From: Candidatus Leptofilum gracile
Lineage (GTDB): Bacteria > Chloroflexota > Anaerolineae > Promineifilales > Promineifilaceae
Length of the DNA: 64,000 bases
Direction: 5' to 3'
NCBI GenBank assembly: GCA_016713825.1
Contig: JADJOJ010000001.1
Coordinates: 310,001 to 374,000, forward strand
Every line of letters begins with the position of its first letter. The stretch's first letter is position 1. The notes under the pieces were generated by a model. That model did not search any database. It saw only the letters and a program-made list of their open reading frames with translations, and was not told the origin of the DNA. Position numbers and translations under genes: made by a program. This document shows positions 28,731-37,437 of the stretch, one piece after another.

Positions 28731-28961
28731 ATGTATTTTTTAGAAATTTTGCTACTTTCACTCATCGGATTTAGGTGGTTTGTCATATTTTTGGGGTTCG
28801 CACTTTTGCTTTATCGTATCTATTGGCAAACAAAAGTAAAAAGGCACAAAAGCGAGCTGCAAATTTTTAACTTTATAATCATTGTTGTGTTTTTGATGGT
28901 GGCTTTTTCTGCATACACTATTTTAGTAATCGATTTTAGAATTCCACTGCCGACATTTTGA
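28731..28961 (+). CDS. Small two-helix membrane protein, hypothetical
   Basis: The 76-aa product is almost entirely two hydrophobic helices (about residues 3-27 and 45-68) joined by a basic loop (KVKRHKSE). The ATG at 28731 is preceded by AAGGTAAG. It is much more AT-rich than its neighbours and lacks ACGGCCGT, which suggests foreign origin. I do not recognise it. Confidence 0.5.
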   Translation: MYFLEILLLSLIGFRWFVIFLGFALLLYRIYWQTKVKRHKSELQIFNFIIIVVFLMVAFSAYTILVIDFRIPLPTF

Positions 28962-29049
28962 TGATTTGGGCAGATTTTTGCCATCATTCAATGTCTTCTC
29001 CTAATTCTCTGTGCCCTCTGTGCCATCTGTAGCAAAACAAAGCAACGTG

Positions 29050-29055
29050 TATAAT
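29050..29055 (+). promoter_or_regulatory. Possible -10 box before the channel gene
   Basis: TATAAT stands 37 bp before the ATG at 29092. No convincing -35 element is visible upstream, where a CTCTGTG word arm lies (29008-29032). Confidence 0.35.
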
Positions 29056-30063
29056 CGGGGCATCTACTAACTTCCAGAAAGTGAGTGACAAATGAATAGT
29101 GTACGGGGCATCCGGCGGGGGGCGCTGCTGGGTGTGTGGCTGTTTGCTGGCGGAACTGCGGCAGGCTCTGTTCAGGCTCAAACCAGTCCGCCCAACAATG
29201 TGGCCATCCCACCGCCGGATCAATATCCGGTGGAGGTGTACGTGGATTTGTACGGCTTGAACATTTTCTCAATTGATGAACGAGAGGAGACGTTTGAGAT
29301 TGAAGCGTTTATCTATGCTGATTGGTTTGACAGTCGGCTGGCGTTTGATCCGGCGGTGGTGGCACAGAGACGAACGTATTTCAGGGGGAAACGGCCGTTG
29401 AACTGCTCAAAACCGACATTTGGTGGCCCGACCTGGAACTGGTAGACGTGCGTGGCCCGCGCGACCGGCTGCACACCACCCTCACCATTAGTTATGATGG
29501 CTTTGTGACGTACACGGAGCGATTCCACGCCAACATCTGGCAGCCGTTCTTCTTTGAGGAGTTCCCCTTCGACAGCCACACCATCAGCTTTACGGTGGCC
29601 CCCTTCTTTTACACCAGCGAGCAGGTTGCCTTTCTCGGCCCGGAAGATTTTCTGGAGGAGGGCGAGCGGCTGGAGCGGGAAGATTTGGCCTGGGAAACCA
29701 ACGAATGGTCGATCGACGGTGTGGAGAGCGTGGTAGATCGCGGCGGCGAGTTTGAGTTCTCGACGACGACGATGTTTATCGACATTAGCCGCTTGCCCCA
29801 GTTTTACGTTAGCAACGTCATTTTGCCGCTCTTTTTGATCGTGGCGATCTCCTGGGCGGTGTTCTGGATGGATTTTGGCAACATGCACCTGGCCGACCGG
29901 CTCAGCGTTTCGTTTACCAGCGTGCTGACGGTGGTGGCCTTCGATTTTGTCACGGCCGATAATTTGCCGCTGCTTTCTTACCAAACGGTGCTGGATGCGG
30001 TGCTGACGTTTAGCTACGTCATTTTGTCGCTGTCGGTGTTGGAAAACGTGATTGCGTATTTAC

Positions 30064-31445
30064 CTAAGTTTCGCCCAAATTAACGTCAACTTGAGCTGGA
30101 AGTAGGAGTTGACGCAGGGCATCAGAAATTTCAACAGCAAAAGGGTCAAACTGAGTCAGGGTAATTTCTAGCACCGACTCAAACTCATCCAGCGTGACCC
30201 AGGCATTCATATGAAAAACATCGCGAATCATGCGCAGAATACCAAGGTTCCAAAGCTTGTGGCAATGTTGAGCCAACCACGCGCGGAACCAAATGATGAG
30301 ATTATGAGCCAGAGCGTTAAGTTGGGTTACCAGCGCCTGAGCCGCGAAAGATTTCTTGTTGCGCTTGGTGATGCCCAGACCTTGCTTGTCCTCGCGGAAG
30401 GCGGTTTCCACACCACCACCGCGTTGGTCATAGACCTGAACATAGGCCAGCAAAATCTCCTCCGGTTCTGGTTTATGGTCAGCGGGCAAACCGGCCAGAT
30501 AACAAACGGTCGCAAAGGAGAGCGAGGAAATCAAAACACCAATCCCCAGTGGCCATTCTTTTTGCGCGTCCGCACGGCGATACGTCTGACAGGGCGCACA
30601 TATTCTTGAGCCGGGGTTGGCACCCAGCCCACTTGACGACCCGGTATATTGGGGTCCTCATGCCAGGTGGTCACACTTTGGGCCAGTTTCACCGCTCGTG
30701 GTCCCGAATACTCTTTGGTATGAATCTGATAGCCTTCAGCCAGCATCCAGTTAACATCGGCACGCGAACCGCCATGCCCATCAATACGCAGAATTGTGCG
30801 CTGCTTTTTAGCCTCATCCAGCTGGAGCGTCCCCGCCGCAGCCGTTATCAAGTCCTGCAAGACAACAGGCAAGGTCGTTTTGCCATCATAGAGGCGATCC
30901 ACTACGACTTCCTGATACCAACTGGCCAAAACTCGCCCCAGTTGACGTCCCCGCCGATTGCGCTGTTTGGCAAAGTAGGCTTTGGTAGCAAACTGGGCTT
31001 TCTTGCCACACGGTTGACCGCTCAAATCAATATCCAACAGTTGCCAATCTTGCTCATAATCATGCTGGTATCCCTGGCTGTGTCGTTGGTAAATTGCCTG
31101 CATCGCCTGGTGCATTTCATGTACATTCGCTTCGCTGGCCGCATTCAGAGTTTCGCTGATGACCGATTGCTCGGCACAGCGTTTCCGACCAAAAGCGCGT
31201 TGCAGTGCTGGGTCACTTCGTACCCGTTTGTTGCTTTCCACCAGACCATGTGCCCCGGCGAGAATGGCTACCAATGCATCCAACAGCTTCTCACCCGGAC
31301 TATCTTTGACCTGCTTTTGCTGAATCTGTACTTTTTCTATGACGGGAGTAAACATTCCCAACTGTTCCATTTTGACTCCCAAAGCCAGCAAAGCAGCCCG
31401 TGGAGTATAGTGACCATTTGTCTGATTTATGCTAATTTCTGCCAT
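30064..31445 (-). CDS. DDE transposase (frame break at a T run)
   Basis: Repaired, the product is about 460 aa. DDE-type landmarks are DWQLLDIDLSG (first Asp), ILRIDGHGGSRADVNWML (second Asp) and a YDQRGGGVETAFREDKQGLG box that matches the Y-(2)-R-(3)-E-(6)-K signature of the IS4 superfamily. The frame breaks at a run of four (30533-30536, plus-strand A4): one added T gives HWGLVFLISSLSF. A programmed -1 shift is less likely because the site is not a good slippery heptamer. GGAGG precedes the ATG at 31445. Confidence 0.82.
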
Positions 31446-31548
31446 TGTAATGAGCCTCCTCTTTTTGAATAGGGTGATGTCTTTCAAAAAGATTGGCTCA
31501 TTACGCTTATTTGGCAAGTATTGGGTCAATAATTTGGCCTTAATTATG
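30064..31548 (-). mobile_element. Insertion sequence, 1485 bp, with 8-bp target duplication
   Basis: GTATTTAC occurs directly on both sides (30056-30063 and 31549-31556). The ends form imperfect inverted repeats sharing CCAAATTA near 12-19 bp from each tip (about 16 of 26 matches). It carries one DDE transposase gene whose stop codon is the very first three bases of the left end. It has no ACGGCCGT, so it is a recent or foreign arrival. The family is not certain: the transposase looks IS4-superfamily (possibly IS1380-like). Confidence 0.88.
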
Positions 31549-31552
31549 GTAT

Positions 31553-32104
31553 TTACGCTTTCGGCAAAATGCCAATGAAGTGCAGCGCCTTGACAAGGTA
31601 TCCCGCTGGCTGTTTCCGGTGGTGTATTACGTGGGCTGTGGGCTGCTGCTGCTCTTTTTCTAACGTTTTTTGGGCGGCGGGGAGGGTGTAAACGGCCGTT
31701 TCCGTCGCCAAACCCTCTTTCAATTCCACAAAATCGGTAAACCCTGCCTGAAATAGCTGGTGGCAAATGTGTGGCTGCGGGTTGGCAATGGTTAGTCGGT
31801 GGTGGTACCCATCCTCTAAATCGTTTTTCATGGCGCGGATGGCCGCCCAGCCAGCTTCCGGCATTAGCGGTTCTTCGCCATTTAAGACGGCTGCTACGCT
31901 GTGCAATCCTAAAAATCCTGCCAGGGTAATTTTGCGCAGACCGGCCATATCCAAAATGATTTTTTGGTGGTGCTGCTGAACCAACGTTTGGGCTGCCTGA
32001 ATGAGCTGCTGGTAGTTGGTGCCGTCTAGTTAGCCACTGAGGTGCATGGTTGTTGCGGTACGGCCGTTTGCTCCCACACGAATTGTTAACGCAGAATTGT
32101 TCAT
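31553..32104 (-). pseudogene. STAS-domain (anti-sigma factor antagonist-like) gene with in-frame stop
   Basis: An ATG at 32104, preceded by GGAAGG, opens MNNSALTIRVGANGRTATTM followed by HLSG, then a TAA stop (32030-32032). The same frame continues as LDGTNYQQLIQAAQTLVQQ and KIILDMAGLRKITLAGFLGL, the strand-helix core of a STAS domain, for about 160 more residues. A sense codon such as CAA or GAA would restore it. The last 111 bp overlap the channel's M4 exon tail-to-tail on the other strand. Confidence 0.7.
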
Positions 32105-32328
32105 CCGATTACCTTCCTTTTTCACGCTTTTGTTGTTGAGGGGTGGCTGTGTGCCGGGTTGTTACAGGTAGCGTAACAGCCGTTTGCTGCAAATGGGTAC
32201 CGGCTTAACGGTTGTTGGTATCGTTACGCAATCATTGGTGCGGGGGAGGGGGGCAGGCAGAATGGGCCCTGATTTTGGCAGCTGGCGGCAAAAACGAGAC
32301 TAAATTTGGCAAAAACGGGATGTTGAAG

Positions 32329-33312
32329 TTAAGAATCGAGAGGGTGGTTTACGGCCGTTTGACCCTGATCCATCTCCAATTTTTTCAGCCGGTACAGCGT
32401 CTCCTGCGTCATCTGCCGATGCTTGCTGGTGATGTCTGCCTGCACGCCAAAGAGGAAAATGAACAGCCCCACCAGCAGTAAGCCGGTACCAATCGTCACC
32501 GACTGGATGAACTGGTTGGTGGCGTCGGTGAAGTACGTGTAGAAGAAACGTCCCCAGAGCAGCAGCCCCGACAAAATGAACGGCAGGGCAATGTAGCTGA
32601 AGGTGCGCAGCGGTTCGTAGAAGGCATAGAGCCGCAAAATGGTGCTGGCTTGAGCTTTAATGAAGTGACCCATGCTGCGTTGCAGGCGAGACGGCCGTAT
32701 CGGCCCATTGGTCTCTACCGAAATGCTTTCGATAATCAGCCCCTGCTTGCCCGCCTGAATAATCGTATCCAGCGTGTAGCTAAAATTGGTGAGGATGTGC
32801 AGCCGCAGCGCCGTGTCTCGCGTGTAGGCGCGGAAGCCGCTCACCGCATCTGGCACGTCGGTGCCGCTGACGGTGCGCACGGTCCAGCTCCCCAGCTTTT
32901 GCAGCAGCTTTTTGATCGGCGAAAAATGTTCAATATTGTCGATCTGCCGGTTGGCGATGACGATATCTGCCTTGCCCGCCAGCACAGGAGCCACCAGTGC
33001 AGGAATGTAGCGGCCTGGATATTGGTTGTCCGCATCGGTGTTGACGATGATGTCGGCCCCCAGCCGCAGCGCCGCATCCAGCCCGGTTTGGAAGGCGCGG
33101 GCCAGCCCCATGTTTTGCCGATGGGCCACCACGTGGTCGATGCCCAGGCTGCGGGCCACCTCGGCCGTGCCGTCGCTGCTGCCGTCGTCAATCACCAATG
33201 TTTCAATGCAGCTGATGCCGGGGACGTGCGTGGGCAAATCGGCCACCGTTTGCGGCAGCGATTGGGCTTCGTTGTAACAGGGAATTTGGATGATGAGCTT
33301 CACGGGAGCCAT
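32329..33312 (-). CDS. GT2 glycosyltransferase, dolichol-phosphate mannosyltransferase-like, with membrane tail
   Basis: The 327-aa product has a GT2 domain (IIQIPCYNEAQSLPQTV, LVIDDGSSDGTAEVA, then the metal-binding NTDADNQYPG) and, after a helical segment, two membrane helices at about 235-255 and 270-300. This is the layout of DPM1/GtrB-like enzymes that load a sugar onto polyprenyl phosphate. Such lipid-linked sugars feed GT39-like enzymes such as the one at 37438-40020. No ribosome site is evident before the ATG. About 220 bp upstream up to the STAS gene hold nothing else that I recognise. Confidence 0.85.
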   Translation of the reverse strand: MAPVKLIIQIPCYNEAQSLPQTVADLPTHVPGISCIETLVIDDGSSDGTAEVARSLGIDHVVAHRQNMGLARAFQTGLDAALRLGADIIVNTDADNQYPGRYIPALVAPVLAGKADIVIANRQIDNIEHFSPIKKLLQKLGSWTVRTVSGTDVPDAVSGFRAYTRDTALRLHILTNFSYTLDTIIQAGKQGLIIESISVETNGPIRPSRLQRSMGHFIKAQASTILRLYAFYEPLRTFSYIALPFILSGLLLWGRFFYTYFTDATNQFIQSVTIGTGLLLVGLFIFLFGVQADITSKHRQMTQETLYRLKKLEMDQGQTAVNHPLDS

Positions 33313-33329
33313 TTTAGCGCAGAAATGGG

Positions 33330-33418
33330 AGATTGGTAATTTACAGGGAAATTGGAGATTGGAGATTGGAGACTAGAGATTAAAGCGTCTCGTCTCCAAT
33401 CTCTAATCTCTAATCTCC
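33330..33418. repeat. Word hairpin, GAGATTGGAGATTGGAG family
   Basis: Left words GGGAGATTGG, AAATTGGAGATTGGAGATTG and GAGACTAGAGAT face the right words CTCGTCTCCAATCTCTAATC, then TCTAATCTCCCC. The right arm encodes the last residues and stop of mutY. Same family as 25472-25559. Confidence 0.85.
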
Positions 33419-34507
33419 CCACGCGATCAATGCCGCAATAATCTTCTGGTCGGTGACGGCGAAGGCGTAGCTGGGCAAATCGGCCAGGGTGACCCAGGCG
33501 TGGTCGGCCACACCAAGATGCTGCGGGCTGCCGGAAAGGTGCCGGGCATGAAAAGCGTGCAGGGTGATGCGGAAATGAGTGTAGGCGTGCTTGATTTGGG
33601 TGACGAAATCGCCAACCTCAATTTGCAGCGCCAGCTCTTCCTCTATTTCGCGCACCAACGCCTGGGGCAGCGTTTCGCCAGCTTCCTGCTTGCCGCCGGG
33701 GAACTCCCACAAGCCACCGAGCAGGCCGTCGAACGGCCGTTGCGCAATCAAAAATTTACTCTCAGAATCCCCAATCACGGCATCCTGCGCCCAAATAATC
33801 CCCGCCACCACATCATAGTGCGGGGTGCGCTGGCGCGGCGGGCGGACGGGACGCTCTAGCTGGGTGCCCCGCTGCCGCGCCAGGCAGTGAACCGAGAGCG
33901 GACACAGCAGGCACATTGGCTTGGCGGGCAGGCAAATTTGCTGCCCCAGCTCCATCAGCGCCTGGTTGAAGTCGCCGGGGCGGTCTGTGGGCACAAGCTG
34001 TTCGGCCAGCTGCCAGAGCGAGTTTTTCGTGCTGGTTTGGGTTACGTCGTCGGGCAAATCCGTCAGGCGGCTGAGGACGCGGATGACGTTGCCATCCAAC
34101 ACGGGGGCTGATTCGTTGAACGCTATCGAGGCGATGGCTCCGGCAGTGTAGCGACCGATCCCTTTTAGTTTCATCAGGTCAGCGGCGGTTGGGGGGAGAC
34201 GGCCGTTCCAATCCTGCACCACCGCCTGGGCCGCCGCGTGCAAATTGCGGGCGCGGCTGTAGTAGCCCAGCCCTTCCCACAGCTTCAGCACATCGTCCAG
34301 CGGGGCCTCGGCCAGTGCCGCCACCGTGGGAAAGCGTTCCAGCCACCGCTCAAAGTAGGGAATCACGGTGGCAATTTGCGTCTGCTGGAGCATAATTTCC
34401 GACACCCAGATGGCGTATGGGTCCTGGCTGCGCCGCCAGGGCAAATCGGCGTGGTCAGCGTCCCACCAGCGGAGCAAGGCGTCTTGAATTTGCTTACTGT
34501 TTTCCAT
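33410..34507 (-). CDS. mutY: A/G-specific adenine glycosylase MutY
   Basis: The 365-aa product removes adenine mispaired with 8-oxoguanine. It has the helix-hairpin-helix LKGIGRYTAGAIASIAF with the catalytic Asp in VLDGNVIRVLSR (near residue 138), the N-terminal catalytic region IMLQQTQIATVIPYF, and a [4Fe-4S] site CLPAKPMCLLCPLSVHC (C-x6-C-x2-C-x5-C). A C-terminal NUDIX-like domain for 8-oxoG recognition follows (FDGLLGGLWEFPGGKQEAGE). I use the ATG at 34507 (MENSKQIQD), since the longer frame reads through a hairpin. The stop codon lies in a word repeat. Confidence 0.93.
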   Translation of the reverse strand: MENSKQIQDALLRWWDADHADLPWRRSQDPYAIWVSEIMLQQTQIATVIPYFERWLERFPTVAALAEAPLDDVLKLWEGLGYYSRARNLHAAAQAVVQDWNGRLPPTAADLMKLKGIGRYTAGAIASIAFNESAPVLDGNVIRVLSRLTDLPDDVTQTSTKNSLWQLAEQLVPTDRPGDFNQALMELGQQICLPAKPMCLLCPLSVHCLARQRGTQLERPVRPPRQRTPHYDVVAGIIWAQDAVIGDSESKFLIAQRPFDGLLGGLWEFPGGKQEAGETLPQALVREIEEELALQIEVGDFVTQIKHAYTHFRITLHAFHARHLSGSPQHLGVADHAWVTLADLPSYAFAVTDQKIIAALIAWGD

Positions 34508-34521
34508 AGTTTGCTCGGTGA

Positions 34522-34556
34522 AGACCTCAGAGGTTTGGCAAACCTCTGAGGTCTTT
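34522..34556. repeat. Hairpin AAGACCTCAGAGGTTTG
   Basis: A near-perfect 17-bp inverted repeat with a 1-bp loop region (GACCTCAGAGGTTTG, GC, AAACCTCTGAGGTC). It lies between the metallo-hydrolase stop and the mutY start. It may end transcription of the former, though no T run follows. Confidence 0.75.
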
Positions 34557-34566
34557 GGCAGCAAAA

Positions 34567-35571
34567 TTATGCTTTTTGGTACTGCACAACGGGATGGTGC
34601 GTTTTTTGGATTTCGTCCAGATTGGCGGCGATGAGTTCGCCGCGCTGGTAGAGGTACTCGACGTGGGCGCCCGCTTCTTCCAGCGCCAGCAGCACGTGGT
34701 AGCTCTGCACACTGCCGAATAAATCGCGGCTGATGTCGGACAACGATTTTGGCTCGGTGCAGATTTCTAGAATTTTGTTGAGGCGGTCGTCGTGGGCGGT
34801 TTTGATGGCTTGGATACGGCCGTACATATCCCCCATCGGCGCCTCATGCCCGCCCAGCGCCAGCCGCACGTTGGGCACCTGGCTAATTTTGGTCAGCGAA
34901 TCCAGGTAGTGGCCCAGCCCCATGTTGTTGGTGATGCTTTCCGGTGCCTGATGGGGCGTGGTGCGGCTGAGGACGTGATCGGCCGTCAGCAGCACGTCGT
35001 CCACCAGCAGGCAGACCTGCCCTGGACAATGCCCCGGCACGTGAAACACCTGGATGCCGCCGACCGTCGGCCTGCCATCTTCCAGCAAAAATTGTACCGG
35101 CGTCGATTTGTAATACTGCTTGCCAAACAGATACACCTGCATCAACTGCTGCCGCCGCTCCTCGGAAACGCCCGCCCCTTCCAAAAAAGTGTCCAGACGA
35201 CTGGAGGAGAAAATGGCGCGTTCTTCATGATTAGACAGCACGCGCCGATCCAGCACGTGCACGCCCACGGGCGCATCCGTAAATTGGCGCACAAAGGGCA
35301 AGCCGCCAAAATGGTCGATGTGGCCGTGGGTGATGAGGATATGGCTGACGGCTTCCAGGCTGATCGCTTCGTTGAATTGGTGGGAAACGGCCGTAACCCC
35401 CGCCAGCAGTTGGTCATTTGCCTCAGCAAAGCCAGAGCCGCAATCCACCAAAATCAGCGAATCGCCGTCGCTAATCAGATAAATATTGTTCACCAAACTG
35501 GGGAACGACTGTACGGGGAAGGAATAAATTACGCGTCCCGCACTGGTTGTGAATTTTTGTGGTGCTTTCAT
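34567..35571 (-). CDS. Metallo-beta-lactamase-fold hydrolase
   Basis: The 334-aa product has the metal motif THGHIDHFGG (near residue 78), a later His in VPGHCPGQVCLLV, Asp in LTADHVLSR and His in LALGGHEAPMGD. A C-terminal winged-helix tail (SDISRDLFGSVQSYHVLLA) is typical of the glyoxalase-II-like/lactamase family related to LACTB2. It probably hydrolyses a thioester or an RNA/phosphoester; the substrate is unknown. The ATG at 35571 (MKAPQKFTT) is the first Met before the domain, but no purine-rich site precedes it. Confidence 0.85.
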   Translation of the reverse strand: MKAPQKFTTSAGRVIYSFPVQSFPSLVNNIYLISDGDSLILVDCGSGFAEANDQLLAGVTAVSHQFNEAISLEAVSHILITHGHIDHFGGLPFVRQFTDAPVGVHVLDRRVLSNHEERAIFSSSRLDTFLEGAGVSEERRQQLMQVYLFGKQYYKSTPVQFLLEDGRPTVGGIQVFHVPGHCPGQVCLLVDDVLLTADHVLSRTTPHQAPESITNNMGLGHYLDSLTKISQVPNVRLALGGHEAPMGDMYGRIQAIKTAHDDRLNKILEICTEPKSLSDISRDLFGSVQSYHVLLALEEAGAHVEYLYQRGELIAANLDEIQKTHHPVVQYQKA

Positions 35572-35588
35572 GGAGGGAATTTTAGTAG

Positions 35589-35628
35589 GTAATTGGGTAA
35601 TTGGGTAATTGGGTAATTGGGTAATTGG
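35589..35628. repeat. Tandem repeat, five copies of GTAATTGG
   Basis: An exact 8-bp unit repeated five times just upstream of the metallo-hydrolase start, in the 331-bp spacer (35572-35902) that also holds the two hairpins listed next. It is the AATTGGGTA word family in purely tandem form, so copy number may vary between strains. Confidence 0.9.
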
Positions 35629-35635
35629 GTGAGAA

Positions 35636-35693
35636 GTTGCAGGTGGCAAATTGCAAGTGGGAATCAATCGGGCGGAAACCTGCCACCTGCAAC
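35636..35693. repeat. Hairpin GTTGCAGGTGGCA
   Basis: A perfect 13-bp inverted repeat with arms 35636-35648 and 35681-35693. Further words (TTGCAAGTGGG, CCCACCTGCC) on either side extend the pairing imperfectly. Confidence 0.75.
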
Positions 35694-35819
35694 ATGCCCA
35701 CCTGCCACGCCTGCCTGTGCAGATTGCGTTAATAAATGTGGGAGGGGGCGTTAATTTATCGGTTTTTGGCGGCGAGACGGCCGTTTCTATGCCACAATGG
35801 ACTTCAAAAGTAACGAGTA

Positions 35820-35882
35820 AGTGCCAGGCACCGGGCAGAACGATCTGCAATTACCAAGACCGCTTGCCCGGTGCCTGGCACT
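35820..35882. repeat. Hairpin AGTGCCAGGCACCGGGCA
   Basis: A perfect 18-bp inverted repeat with a 27-bp loop, 20 bp before the GHL10 gene start. AGTGCCAGGCAC-type hairpins are known as dispersed repeats in several bacterial groups. In a leader it could also affect transcription. Confidence 0.8.
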
Positions 35883-35902
35883 ACCCAACGCAGGAATTAA
35901 TC

Positions 35903-37255
35903 ATGAAACGAGCCATCATTTTACTGAGTGCATTTTTTGTTTTGACGCTGGTTTTGCAAACCGGTGAAAACGCAGCGGCTGGGGAAAACAGCCTCGTCTA
36001 CCTCCCCCTCATCATCGACAGCAGCGATCCGCCACCCAGCGAACCAATGACCGAATTTCGCGGCATTTGGGTGACCCGCTTCGACTGGACCAGCTTCGGA
36101 CAAGCCGCCAACCCCGCCAAAATTGACGAAATCGTGCAAAACGTGGCCGATGCCGGCTTCAACGTCATCTTCTTCCAGGTGCGCGGCATTGCCGACGCCT
36201 ACTACCAATCCAGCCTGGAGCCGTGGGCCGACCGCGTTAGCGGCGTCTACGGGCAAGCGCCAGACCCGCTGTGGGATCCGCTGGCCTACATGGTGGAGAA
36301 AGCGCACGCGGCGGGGGTGCAGGTGCACGCCTACATGAACGTCTACCCCGTCTGGAACGGCGGCAGCTTCTGCGCCACGCCGCCGGACGCCAGCGTGACG
36401 CCCACGCCGCTCTACCACCTGCTGCTCGACGAGCACGGCAGCACCGACGGCAAGCCCAACGGCCTACAATGGACCACCAGCGGCGACGTGTACTGCGGCG
36501 CCTACCTGCGCGGCACGCCCGCCTCCATCTTTTTAGACGACCACCTCATCGCTGTGGGCCAGGATTTGGTGACCCGCTACGACATCGACGGGCTGCACCT
36601 GGACCACATCCGCTACGGCGGCAGCAACACCTCCTGCGACCCGGTAAGCGCGGCCCGCTACGGTGCCGATTGTTTCAGCAACAGCGGCTATGCGCAATGG
36701 CAGCGGGATCAGGTGAACGGCACGGTGCGCCGCTTTTATGAAGAAGTGGTGCCGCTAAAACCAGGCTTGTGGCTCTCTGCCGCCGTCTGGCCGATTCATG
36801 AACTAGACCCGGCCTGGGGCTTCCCCGGCTCGCCGCAGCAGGGCAACCTCACCTACTACCAGGATTCCAAAGCGTGGCTGGCCAACGGCCACATCGACAG
36901 CATTTCGCCGATGATTTACCCGGGCAGCGCCTACAACGATTGTGATGAAAATGGCAACTATCTGGAGAACTCAGACCCCACCTCCCCAGATTATTGGGTT
37001 CGCACGCGCTGGCAGACGTTGGTGGAGGATTTTCAGGCGGAGGGAAACGGCCGTTACATCATCCCCGGCATCGGCACAGGCTACTGCTCCTTTGCCGAAA
37101 TCGCAGCGCGGATTGATCTGGCGCGGGCGGCAGGCACGGCGGGGCACGCCCTCTTTTCTTACAGCGGCCTGCTGGCCAACGGCTACTTTGACGATCTGGC
37201 AGCGGGACCTTATGCGGAAACGGCCGTTGTGCCCACCATCACCTGGCATCCATAA
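35903..37255 (+). CDS. Secreted GHL10-type glycoside hydrolase-like protein (DUF187/YngK)
   Basis: The 450-aa product starts with a signal peptide (MKRAIILLSAFFVLTLVLQ). It then has the short segment NSLVYLPLIIDSS and a Pro-rich linker, and then the GHL10 TIM-barrel domain: FRGIWVTRFDW, AGFNVIFFQVRG, HAYMNVYPVWNG, DGLHLDHIRYG (catalytic-like Asp), ISPMIYPGSAY. Relatives are proposed to act on peptidoglycan or other cell-surface glycans. AGGA precedes the ATG. The YLPL word is shared with the C-terminus of the beta-helix protein at 40914. Confidence 0.85.
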   Translation: MKRAIILLSAFFVLTLVLQTGENAAAGENSLVYLPLIIDSSDPPPSEPMTEFRGIWVTRFDWTSFGQAANPAKIDEIVQNVADAGFNVIFFQVRGIADAYYQSSLEPWADRVSGVYGQAPDPLWDPLAYMVEKAHAAGVQVHAYMNVYPVWNGGSFCATPPDASVTPTPLYHLLLDEHGSTDGKPNGLQWTTSGDVYCGAYLRGTPASIFLDDHLIAVGQDLVTRYDIDGLHLDHIRYGGSNTSCDPVSAARYGADCFSNSGYAQWQRDQVNGTVRRFYEEVVPLKPGLWLSAAVWPIHELDPAWGFPGSPQQGNLTYYQDSKAWLANGHIDSISPMIYPGSAYNDCDENGNYLENSDPTSPDYWVRTRWQTLVEDFQAEGNGRYIIPGIGTGYCSFAEIAARIDLARAAGTAGHALFSYSGLLANGYFDDLAAGPYAETAVVPTITWHP

Positions 37256-37437
37256 AGCAGTGAGCGCGCACTCTGTGAAAGGTTCCAAAAGAGTTGCAGC
37301 ACGCTGGGAATAACTCGTCAGCCAGTAAGGCTTTTGAATTTTACGCTGCCTCACATCAGTCAATAAAATCTGGGACAAGCTACAGCTTGATCTGAAAATG
37401 TGATAAGCTTGCTCGATTTTTTTGAGTGAGCAAAGCT

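Larger units (their letters stand above)
29092..31663 (+). pseudogene. Pentameric ligand-gated ion channel (Cys-loop family), split by an IS
   Basis: The pieces together give a prokaryotic Cys-loop channel: signal peptide, extracellular beta domain (VYVDLYGLNIFSIDEREETF, FFFEEFPFDSHTISF), then M1 (ILPLFLIVAISWAVFWM), pore-lining M2 (LSVSFTSVLTVVAFDFV) and M3 (VLTFSYVILSLSVLE). The frame breaks near 29367-29381; one base restores GETAVELLKTDIWWPDLELV. After M3 an insertion sequence enters at 30064. The M4 helix (WLFPVVYYVGCGLLLLFF) continues in frame at 31557-31663 when the insertion and one 8-bp duplication are removed. The gene is inactive as it stands. Confidence 0.88.

Noticed and set aside
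30527..30540. Programmed -1 frameshift in the transposase
   Set aside because: The local GTGTTTTGA is not a good slippery heptamer, and one added T gives a continuous protein. Run-length error is more economical given the other cases.
35589..35628. Possible CRISPR array (regular short repeat)
   Set aside because: The unit is 8 bp and directly tandem, with no spacers, and no cas gene is present anywhere in the window.
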